Below the pieces are notes generated by a model that ran no database searches, was not told where the DNA came from, and saw only the letters and a list, made by a program, of their open reading frames with translations. The position numbers were made by a program, and so were the translations under genes. Positions 1-6,902 of a stretch of DNA of 64,000 bases are shown here, piece by piece (the stretch's first letter is position 1; each line of letters opens with the position of its first letter). Source of the DNA: VXYL01 sp963666465 (lineage in GTDB: Bacteria > Pseudomonadota > Gammaproteobacteria > Pseudomonadales > Azotimanducaceae); the NCBI GenBank assembly GCA_963666465.1, contig OY762824.1, positions 3,844,001 through 3,908,000 on the forward strand, written 5' to 3'.

Positions 1-1049
1 TGGTCGGGATCGCCGGCGATGACATAGCCGAGATCGAGAATCCGCTCCCAGTCTCGGGCTGCGCCCATGGCGCCGGGGCGACCGCCACCGTTCTGGCCAT
101 TGCCGGCGCGGCTCTGTGCTGCGGCAAGGGCAACCTGGGACTGCACCTTGGCGCGAATGGTGGCCTCGGACTGGTACCCCGCCGGCGAGGCCCACTTGGG
201 GTTGACGTGCAGGCAGCGGCCGTAGAAGTACTCGGCCGGCTCGCGGTAGAGCTCCAGCGCCTCCTTCTCCGTCTCGCCCACCGCCACGAATTGCAGGAAG
301 CCTGCGCGGTAGGGGTTGCGGTCCTTGCCGAGCCGATCCATCTCGTCCCAAAAGCCCTGCATGGTGGCGGCGCCAGCCTTGTAGCCGAAGTACGAGAGGT
401 AGCTGTACACGTAGTCCATCTCCGCACACCAGCGCCACGTCTCCACCGAGCCGCCGCCCGGAATCCACACCGGTGGATGCGGCTTCTGCACCGGGCGCGG
501 CCAGACGTTGACGTAGCGAAGCTGGTTGTAGCGGCCGTTGAAGGCGAACGTCTCCGGCGCCTGCCATGCCTTCATGACGATGTCGTGCGCCTCGTAGTAG
601 CGGTCGCGCAGCTTCGACGGGTTCTGGCCGTAGGCGAAGATGGTGTCCATTGGCGTGCCCACCGGGAATCCTGCGATGAGGCGCCCGCCGGACATGCAGT
701 CGAGCATGGCGAACTCCTCCGCCACCCGCGTCGGCGGGTTGTAAAGCGCGAGCGAGTTGCCCATCACGCAGATGGCCGGCGCGGACGTGCGCCGCGTGAG
801 AGTGGCGGCAATCAGGTTCGGCGAAGGCATCAGGCCGTAGCCATTCTGGTGATGCTCGTTGCAGCAAACCCCGTCGAAGCCCACCTCACCGGCGAACTCG
901 AGCTCGTCGAGATACTCGTGGTAGTGCTGGTGCACCCGCTCGGCGTCAAGCAGCCCAGAGTCGATGTCAACCCAAACCGACGGATGCTCTTCCCGGAAAT
1001 CGTCCGGCAAGTCCTTGTAGGGCATCAAGTGAAACCAAAGATTCTTCAC
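1..1049 (-). CDS. LLM-class flavin-dependent oxidoreductase (luciferase family), 3' end outside window
   Basis: The reverse strand encodes about 350 residues of a bacterial-luciferase-like flavin monooxygenase of unknown substrate. It opens MKNLWFHLMPYKDLPDDF and contains VGFDGVCCNEHHQNGYGLMPSPNL, the typical N-terminal beta-strand plus NEHH segment of the TIM-barrel fold. Further on are ALYNPPTRVAEEFAMLDCMSGGRL and PVWIPGGGS, which match the flavin and phosphate-loop regions of LLM-class enzymes. The start is a GTG at 1049 with GGGGAGG about 8 bases upstream. The reading frame runs off the left edge, so the C-terminus is missing. Family members oxidise alkanes, sulfonates, aldehydes or amines with FMNH2; nothing here identifies the substrate. 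The downstream neighbours are outside the window. Confidence 0.85.
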   Translation of the reverse strand, partial: MKNLWFHLMPYKDLPDDFREEHPSVWVDIDSGLLDAERVHQHYHEYLDELEFAGEVGFDGVCCNEHHQNGYGLMPSPNLIAATLTRRTSAPAICVMGNSLALYNPPTRVAEEFAMLDCMSGGRLIAGFPVGTPMDTIFAYGQNPSKLRDRYYEAHDIVMKAWQAPETFAFNGRYNQLRYVNVWPRPVQKPHPPVWIPGGGSVETWRWCAEMDYVYSYLSYFGYKAGAATMQGFWDEMDRLGKDRNPYRAGFLQFVAVGETEKEALELYREPAEYFYGRCLHVNPKWASPAGYQSEATIRAKVQSQVALAAAQSRAGNGQNGGGRPGAMGAARDWERILDLGYVIAGDPD

Positions 1050-1198
1050 GCGGCCATCCTCCCCAAGACCACAGACATTGCGGCCAATGGTACGCGACGT
1101 GTCGGTGCAATGGGGACTTGAAGAAAGCCCGGTGGACCGTTCGCTGGCGGCCCGTGGCGAACTGGAGAGACGCTACGCTTCAGGTGGCGATGGTGGGT

Positions 1199-1308
1199 GG
1201 CAGCGGTTGGATTCGAACCAACATCCCCGGACTGGTGCTACCATTCGTGTGCGTCCAAGCACATGGCAGTCCGTGACCCGGACTCTCTCCAAATTGAGCT
1301 ACGCTGCC
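1199..1308 (-). tRNA. Oversized tRNA-like sequence (110 nt, anticodon uncertain)
   Basis: Read on the minus strand, the ends form a perfect 7-bp acceptor stem (GGCAGCG with CGCTGCC) and a perfect T-arm (GTTGG-TTCGAAT-CCAAC). There is also a D-arm (TAGCTC...GAG). Between the D- and T-arms lie about 35 nt more than a class I tRNA has. AGTCC-GGGTCAC-GGACT makes a 5-bp stem with a 7-nt loop that would give anticodon GUC (Asp), but loop position 33 would be G instead of the near-universal U. The surplus can fold as a hairpin (GTGC-TTGGAC-GCAC, flanked by GCCAT/ATGGT). An intron-like insertion, an extended variable arm or a decayed tRNA are all possible. The genomic 3' end reads ACCC rather than ACCA. 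Confidence 0.5.
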
Positions 1309-1703
1309 GTTTCACTCTCCGCCGTCTCTCCCCTCAGTGCAGAGGCTGCGAATTGAAGCTGGGCGACTAGCCCGCTCAGGTCGAAGCGTCGCACCGTTAG
1401 GCCATCGTCGATGAACTCACCATGCAGGCGCGTCAGCAGGCCTTTGGATTCCAAAGACCCAACAGCCCTTTCGACTGTACGCACCGTAACGCCCATCCGA
1501 CTCGCGATGGTCGACAGCCTAGGGTACGGCCATTGCCCTTCGCCTTGCCACCAGTGCATCAGCAGGTTCAAGATCACCATCATCTCCGTGGCCGACAACC
1601 TCAGGGACGCCTGCGAGCGGATCAAAATGTCGGGCACAGCCGTGAAGCCCGTCACTCCATCGGTGACGGCTCCGTTCCAACGTGTTCGGATCAGCGATTC
1701 CAT
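1299..1703 (-). CDS. Small winged helix-turn-helix DNA-binding protein
   Basis: This 134-residue protein carries a predicted winged helix at about residues 42-92: a recognition-helix region reading RLSTIASRMGVTVRTVERAV, followed by GSLESKGLL. That pattern is typical of HTH_36/replication-initiator-like domains. No ligand domain or membrane segment is visible. The C-terminal tail (ETAESETAA) is encoded by bases overlapping the first ten nucleotides of the tRNA-like sequence downstream, so the two lie in tandem on the same strand. The start is an ATG at 1703. A regulatory or replication-related role for a mobile element is possible from the fold, but no integrase or plasmid gene is adjacent. 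Confidence 0.65.
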   Translation of the reverse strand: MESLIRTRWNGAVTDGVTGFTAVPDILIRSQASLRLSATEMMVILNLLMHWWQGEGQWPYPRLSTIASRMGVTVRTVERAVGSLESKGLLTRLHGEFIDDGLTVRRFDLSGLVAQLQFAASALRGETAESETAA

Positions 1704-1937
1704 GCCGAAAATCGTAACACGGTGGAGTGATCTGATTCATAATGGATGCGACATTAGCGTCGCTTTTTCTACGGAGGCTCGGGATCCACCCTCGGTGGTC
1801 CGTCAAGGCAGCGCTTGGTGTGTGCTTTCCTAGCCCAAGTTTACCAACGAAAAAAATAAACTGTTGTATCTCAACAATTTAGGTTGACCGAATCGCGCGC
1901 ATGGCACTACATTCGTGCCCGACGTGATGGTTTCCCC

Positions 1938-3773
1938 TCAGACGACCGCCTGGTGTGTCCCCCCGGCTGAGGAGGGGATCCCCAAGGCATCGAGGATGGC
2001 CTTCTGCTGCGGTTCCGGGCGCGTCGCCTTGCGCACATGCAGCGTGCGTCCGTCGGCGCGCTTGAACGTCGCGGTCACCCGCTGACGGCCGCCGAGAATC
2101 CGTTTGAGCGTCGTCCAGTTCGCCGTGCGCATCGGCCCGTCGCCGCGCTCGGCCAGACGGGTGCGAATCACCTGGACCCGTTGGTAGGCGATCACCGTGA
2201 TGAACAGATGGCCCTCGGCACGGCGCGGCTTGCGGTGATGGATGGGGCGCAGGCCCAGTTCGGATTTCAGGGAACGGAACGCCGCCTCGACATCCGTGAG
2301 CAGGGTGAAGGTGCGCCACAGGCGCTCCTCGCTGAAGTCGGTCTCGTTGCTGCGCAGGCAATAGACGCCCGGATGGGTGAGCATCGTCCCGGCCACCGGC
2401 GTGCGGAGGAAGGTCACCGCCACGGCCCGTTTGCCGCTCTCGTCGGTTGCCACCGCGATGTCGTAGTGTTGGCCGACACCGCGGCTCTTCTCCACCAGCC
2501 GGCCGATGCGTTGCCAGATCTTTTCCGGCTTCTTCTGCGTGCGCGGCCGCGACAGCCCCTCGTTGATCGCATCGAGATCCCGCTCCAGGCGTTGCGCAAA
2601 CCGCTCGGCCATGCCGCGCTCCTTCTCGGCACGCTGCTCGGAGCAGCAGTACAGGCGCACCTCGCCCGCCTCGGCGTCGTCCACCTTCTCCAGATGCACC
2701 ACCCCGCCGCTGCGGGTGCGGTGGGCGAGTGCCGCCTCGGGCTCGAAGCGGCGCTTGCGCTCGCGCGAGACCACGATGTAGCGGTACCCGTTCGCCTTCA
2801 GCCAGTCGACCTGTCGCTCGGTGGCGATGCCCCGGTCGAGCACCACCCGCGACCCCGGCGGTGCCCCGAGCGCGTCCAGCATGCCGGAAAGCGTCCGGTC
2901 TTCCTTGACGTTGCCCGCGAACACCCGCGAACGCCGCACGAAACCACCCCCGTCCAGCACCAGCCCCAGGGTGAGCAGCTTGCAGTCGCTGCGCTTCTCC
3001 TTCGAATGCCCCCGCCGCGCCTCGGGCTGATCCGCCACATCGCCCTCGTAATAGGTGTTGGTCAGATCGTAGAGCGTCACCGTCGGCGCCAGGTCGAACA
3101 GGTCCATGGCGCTCTCGAACAGATGCGCCTCGATCGCTTCGCGGTGGGCAGCCAAGGCATCCGAGGCCCGGTACAACTGCATCGCCCCCATGGTCTCGAA
3201 GTCCACACCCAGCAACTCCCCCAAGGCACTGCGCTCGCGCAGCCAGGCGTGCGTGGCCCGCTCCGAGGCCGGGTACGCAAGCCGCGCCACGATCGAGGCC
3301 ACCGCGGCCGTGCACGGCGACGCGTTGATGCCCAGGGTCGACAGCAACTCCATCAGGCCCAACCGCTCGACCGCCCACAGTCCCGCCTGCTCGACCGCCC
3401 ACAGTCCCGCCTGCTCGACGCCCACGCTGCGCGGGCGCGTCAACTCGAGCGACGCCACGTCCACACGGACCGGATCACGCACCGCTTCGGCGTCCCCCGC
3501 CCGGCCGCGGGCCAGCAGTTGCGCCCCGATCCGTTGCGCTTCTTCCTCGACGGCAGCCGGCGCATCGTCGGTGAGCGGCGCCTGGCCGTTCAAGATCTCG
3601 TCGATGCGCCGGCACAGTTCCGGCCACTCCTCCACAGGCAGGTCGAAATCGCTGCCGAGGTTCAACAACGTGCGCTGGCGGACCTTGGCGCCGTCGCGCC
3701 GACTGTGCACGAGGCGGTGGGAGTGGTAGTCCTGGCCGCCGGTGCGGCGGGTGAGGGTACGGCGGATGAACAT
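1938..3773 (-). CDS. IS1634-family transposase
   Basis: This 611-residue DDE-type transposase starts at an ATG at 3773 (MFIRRTLTRRTGGQDYHSHRLVHSRRDGAKVRQ), the usual opening of IS1634/IS4-type enzymes. Core landmarks include the segment TVTLYDLTNTYYEGDVA (first catalytic Asp), SRVVLDRGIATERQVDWL (second) and the Y-(2)-R-(3)-E-(6)-K-like segment around ERLWRTFTLLTDVEAAFRSLKSELGLRP (final Glu). A short duplicated stretch (QAGLWAVEQAGLWAVER) occurs near residue 130. The gene looks full length and in frame. An IS1182-type insertion immediately upstream has probably removed its native promoter. Confidence 0.9.
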   Translation of the reverse strand: MFIRRTLTRRTGGQDYHSHRLVHSRRDGAKVRQRTLLNLGSDFDLPVEEWPELCRRIDEILNGQAPLTDDAPAAVEEEAQRIGAQLLARGRAGDAEAVRDPVRVDVASLELTRPRSVGVEQAGLWAVEQAGLWAVERLGLMELLSTLGINASPCTAAVASIVARLAYPASERATHAWLRERSALGELLGVDFETMGAMQLYRASDALAAHREAIEAHLFESAMDLFDLAPTVTLYDLTNTYYEGDVADQPEARRGHSKEKRSDCKLLTLGLVLDGGGFVRRSRVFAGNVKEDRTLSGMLDALGAPPGSRVVLDRGIATERQVDWLKANGYRYIVVSRERKRRFEPEAALAHRTRSGGVVHLEKVDDAEAGEVRLYCCSEQRAEKERGMAERFAQRLERDLDAINEGLSRPRTQKKPEKIWQRIGRLVEKSRGVGQHYDIAVATDESGKRAVAVTFLRTPVAGTMLTHPGVYCLRSNETDFSEERLWRTFTLLTDVEAAFRSLKSELGLRPIHHRKPRRAEGHLFITVIAYQRVQVIRTRLAERGDGPMRTANWTTLKRILGGRQRVTATFKRADGRTLHVRKATRPEPQQKAILDALGIPSSAGGTHQAVV

Positions 3774-3855
3774 GGCGGGTGACGGTAGCAGTCTGTCGGA
3801 CTTTGGTGCCTGCGTCACTACAGTGGCGCCCGCCGTTTGGGGAGGCCATTTCGAG

Positions 3856-5208
3856 ATGCCGAAGTTCGTGCCGTCGGATCGGAGCCAGCCGTACCTGTTG
3901 CCGCCGGACATGCGGGAGTGGGTTCCCGAGGACGACCTGGTGCACTTCGTGCTGGAGGCGGTGGAGCGGGTTTCGATGTCGCGGTTCCGGGTGAACGAGC
4001 GCGGCACGGGTTCTGCGCAGTGCCACCCGCGGATGATGCTTGCGCTGCTGGTGTACTGCTACGCGACCGGGACGTTCGGCTCGCGGCGGATCGAGCGGGC
4101 GACGCACCGGGATCTGTGCGTCCGGTACCTGACGGCGGACAGCCACCCGGACCACGACACGATCTGCCGTTTCCGTCGGGAGAACTTCGAGGCGGTTGGG
4201 GAGGCGTTCCTGCAGGTTCTGCTTCTGGCGCGGGAACTGCGGCTTCTTCGGGTGGGGACGGTGAGCGTGGACGGGACGAAGGTGGACGCGAACGCGAGCC
4301 TTCGCAACGGCATCCGGCACGACCGTGCGGAGGAGCTGCGGGCGCAGCTTCAGCAGGAGATCGACGGTCTTCTGGCGGAGGCGGAGCGGACGGACGCGTC
4401 GGACGAGGTCGATCCGCAGCGTCTTCCTGCGGAGCTGTCGCGGCGGGAGGCGCTGAAGGCGAAGCTGGACCGGGCGTGCGCGGAGCTGAAGGAGCGGGCG
4501 GAGCGCCGTGCGGAGTCGGAGCGCGAGGAGTACGAGCGCAAGGTGGCGGCGCGTGATGCGCGCAAGGGCTCTGCGAAGGGTCGGCATCCGAAGCCGCCAG
4601 ACGGGAAGCCGAGGCCGGACGAGCAGGTCAACCTGACGGACGCGGACAGCGGGGTGATGAAGAAGAGCGAGCGTCACGAGTGCCGGCAGGCGTACAACGC
4701 GCAGGCGGTGGTGGACGCGGACGGCAGCCAGCTGGTGCTGGGCTGTCGGGTGAGCCGGAGCGCGACCGACCGCCGGGAGCTGGTCGCGGACGTGGACGCG
4801 GTGCCGGCGGCGGTTGGGGTGCCGGATCGGGTTCTGGCGGACAACGGCTACGCGTCGGGAAGCGAGGTGGCGGAGCTGGAGGGCCGCGGCATGGACCTGC
4901 TGGTGGCGACGGGCGCGGAGGGCGGCCGGCGGCAGCACGACTTCCGCCCGGAGCCGGCGGAGGAGCGTCCGGCGAAGGAGCCGAAGGCGGAGTGGATCAA
5001 GGCGATGCGGGCGAAGCTGGACGAGGAGGGGAACCGGCAGCGCTACCGGGTTCGCAAGCACACGGTGGAGCCGGTGTTCGGGGTGGTGAAGCAGGCGATG
5101 GGGTTCCGTCAGTTCCTGCTGCGCGGCATCGAGAAGGTGGAGGGCGAGTGGTGCCTGGCGATGCTGGCGTACAACTGCAAGCGGCTGCACAACCTCACGG
5201 CGGCGTGA
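3856..5208 (+). CDS. IS1182-family transposase
   Basis: This 450-residue DDE transposase begins MPKFVPSDRSQPYLLPPDMREWVPEDDL at the ATG at 3856, the standard opening of IS1182-family enzymes. An N-terminal DUF772-like region (YATGTFGSRRIERATHRDLCVRYL, ADSHPDHDTICRFRR) is followed by the first catalytic segment VSVDGTKVDANAS and then a charged, coiled-coil-like insertion (about residues 165-245). The rest is the DDE_Tnp_1 half with VLADNGYASGSEV and VEPVFGVVKQAMGFRQFLLRG. It is intact and divergent from the upstream IS1634-type transposase. Confidence 0.92.
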   Translation: MPKFVPSDRSQPYLLPPDMREWVPEDDLVHFVLEAVERVSMSRFRVNERGTGSAQCHPRMMLALLVYCYATGTFGSRRIERATHRDLCVRYLTADSHPDHDTICRFRRENFEAVGEAFLQVLLLARELRLLRVGTVSVDGTKVDANASLRNGIRHDRAEELRAQLQQEIDGLLAEAERTDASDEVDPQRLPAELSRREALKAKLDRACAELKERAERRAESEREEYERKVAARDARKGSAKGRHPKPPDGKPRPDEQVNLTDADSGVMKKSERHECRQAYNAQAVVDADGSQLVLGCRVSRSATDRRELVADVDAVPAAVGVPDRVLADNGYASGSEVAELEGRGMDLLVATGAEGGRRQHDFRPEPAEERPAKEPKAEWIKAMRAKLDEEGNRQRYRVRKHTVEPVFGVVKQAMGFRQFLLRGIEKVEGEWCLAMLAYNCKRLHNLTAA

Positions 5209-5414
5209 ATCGGGGCTGGAAGCCGCCCCGGAACCCCGGATCCGGGCCTTCTCCAGCCCACCGGAGCCACATCGGCGACGACATCCCAGACCTGCCGCGC
5301 CGGACACGCCGCAATCGCCCGCCCGGATGCGGCAGTCCGAGAGCCCCGGGGGCGCACCCCCGTCCACAAGCCGCCAACATCCGCCTTCGCCGCCCAAAGT
5401 CCGACAGGCTGCCA

Positions 5415-5522
5415 GCGCCACAAGAGCCGTTGCCTTTCGGCAACGCTTCCTGCCCCAGCCCAGGCCGTCCTGTCACCCTGTCGGCATTCGGCCAGCTTGC
5501 GCCGTCCGAAGTCCGACAGGCT
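5415..5522 (-). repeat. 109-bp dispersed repeat (B family), copy a, at the end of the IS1182-type element
   Basis: The sequence runs from CGCCACAAGAGCCGTTGCC to GTCCGACAGGCT. It contains the hairpin GTTGCC-TTTC-GGCAAC and an imperfect palindrome between CCTGTCGG and CCGACAGG. The same unit occurs at 15571, 38229, 38826, 48688 and 56568. Here it forms the right end of the region bounded by the GGTAGC duplication. Confidence 0.8.
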
Positions 5523-5757
5523 GGTAGCGGCGCCGGCCACCCATGTCAACCGACACTACCCTATTATGGCACTACATCGGTCGATCCACCCCACCAGGAA
5601 CCGGAAAACAACGAGTTGCCGACCCCAAAACCGTCAATCACCGCAAGATCGGGCGAAAATCACGGGGTTGTTGGTAAAGATGGGCTAGGATGCTCCAAGC
5701 GTTGAGTTCGCCCCGGTCGCTCCCCGTGGATGCTACCCAGAGGGGAACTGAGTAGCG

Positions 5758-6596
5758 CTAGCGTCGTTGGACCGTCATGTGCTCGGCGACGAGCCGCTTC
5801 GCTGCATTGCGAAGGTGGGCGCGCTCAGGCGGATTAAGGTAGCGACCAAGGACGTCGGCCGCGCTTCGGAGTAACACCCGATCGAGTTCGTCTGGGATCG
5901 GATCTCGGGTGCCGAGCGCCCAGAGGGTAGAGAGTTGGGCTTCGGTTAAGGTACGGGTGAACTCGTCGGCAACCGAGTCCAGTTGCGGTGCGGCTGCCGG
6001 AGGCTCGTCGGTGACGGTTCGGTCGGTTTCGGCGGGCGACAACGTAGCCAGACTTTGGAGGCTGAGAAGGGGCTCGAGGTCCGCTCGGCCCCACTCCATC
6101 GAGGTGTCGGACTCTTGCCGAAGAAGCCGCGATTGGTTGGCTTGGCTGTCGGCGGCAGGTTCGATGCCGAGAAGATGAACGCGGACGCCGTAGGTTTGGG
6201 CTATCTGCACACCAATGCGAACATCCTCGTCGCCAGACAGCAGGATGGCGTCCGAGATGGCGTGATTCCGCGCGAGTTCGATGAGGTCGGTTACGATCAG
6301 TGAGTCAACGCCCTTCTGCCGTCCCGTGTAGGCGACAACGCCCAAGCGGAGCTTGACATCATCGGCGTCGGCAAGCCGCTGCTGCTTGGGCGTGGGTCCG
6401 GTGCGAGGCACGCCGTCGTACCAATAGATGCGGAGGAGAGGCGTGGCCGGGAGCTTGCCTCGACGGCGTGGCGCAGCGACCTGAGCGCAGCGTCGAGATC
6501 GAGCTGGACGGCCGTGCGTGGAAGGGCGATGCCCGAGAGAAGCTTGGAGCCGGCGGCGTAGAGGTAGCCAGCATCAACGAAAACGGCGGTGCGCAT
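5758..6596 (-). pseudogene. NYN-domain (LabA/DUF88-type) protein, frameshifted
   Basis: The N-terminal frame starts at an ATG at 6596 with MRTAVFVDAGYLYAAGSKLL, the first acidic motif of NYN/PIN-like nucleases. It then loses frame. A second frame continues with KLPATPLLRIYWYDG, VKLRLGVVAYTGRQKGVDSLIVTDLIELARNHAISDAILLSGDEDVRIGV and a C-terminal region rich in acidic residues. The acidic residues expected of the NYN active site (VDAG, GVDSLIVTD, SGDED) are all present across the two frames. Restoring one G in the run at about 6459-6462 would fuse them into a product of about 280 residues. The break is either a real mutation or an assembly error. NYN proteins are putative RNases; the target is unknown. 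It faces away from the glycan locus. Confidence 0.8.
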
Positions 6597-6902
6597 GACG
6601 CACTCCTAGATTAGTGGTGGTACGAGGGCCCCTTTCGGGACCCTCGATCTAGTCCACGCTCCAACTCGTATTAATGCCGGGAGACGCTGGACGTGTGGAA
6701 TCCTAGGGAGTTGGTCATGGCGCGTCAAGGCGAAAGCGCGCTATGCCATGCTTGGCCTGAGTAGCGCCTCGGGTACGGTTTGAAGCAATTACAATCCCCT
6801 CTTCGCTCCAAGGGGTGCCCTGACGCGACCGCGTTGGCGTGATTGGCGATTGCGCTGGATACGGTTTGGGGTGCGCCACGGATTGCTGTGTGGACCGTGG
6901 TG
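6597..6902. other. Intergenic region between divergent genes, one short hairpin
   Basis: This 306-bp stretch separates the divergent NYN gene and the glycan fusion gene and presumably holds both promoters; I cannot place -35/-10 boxes with confidence. A hairpin with stem GAGGG/CCCTC, an inner CCC/GGG and loop TTTC lies at 6624-6645, just upstream of the NYN start. It has no T-tract. Confidence 0.35.

Larger units (their letters stand above)
3790..5522 (+). mobile_element. IS1182-type insertion sequence (nested)
   Basis: The element is flanked by the 6-bp direct repeat GGTAGC at 3784-3789 and 5523-5528. Its ends are inverted: AGTCTGTCGG on the left and, read inward from the right, AGCCTGTCGG. 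A second inward-facing copy of the end sequence occurs at 5400-5411. The terminal 108 bp (5415-5522) are the same sequence that recurs as a free repeat elsewhere in this window. Either that repeat inserted next to the original IS end, or the free repeats derive from this IS end. Confidence 0.7.
1913..5565 (-). mobile_element. IS1634-type insertion sequence interrupted by an IS1182-type element
   Basis: The segment is bounded by a 12-bp direct repeat ATGGCACTACAT at 1901-1912 and 5566-5577. Removing the nested element (3790-5522 plus one copy of its 6-bp duplication) leaves about 1.9 kb, close to the 2.04-kb size of the second IS1634-type element in this window. The nested insertion lies 16 bp upstream of the transposase start codon. 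Clean terminal inverted repeats cannot be assigned; GTGCCCGACGTGATGG on the left only loosely matches the right end. The outer boundaries therefore rest mainly on the direct repeat. Confidence 0.6.

Noticed and set aside
207..1121. Long plus-strand reading frame at the start of the window
   Set aside because: It is the reverse of the flavin monooxygenase gene; its sequence is low-complexity Arg/His/Val/Ala-rich and has no domain.
2037..3782. 581-residue plus-strand frame opposite the first transposase
   Set aside because: Reverse-frame artefact of a GC-rich transposase gene with no family signature.
6624..6645. GAGGG...CCCTC hairpin considered as a terminator
   Set aside because: It lies upstream of two divergent genes and has no T-tract, so it cannot terminate either.
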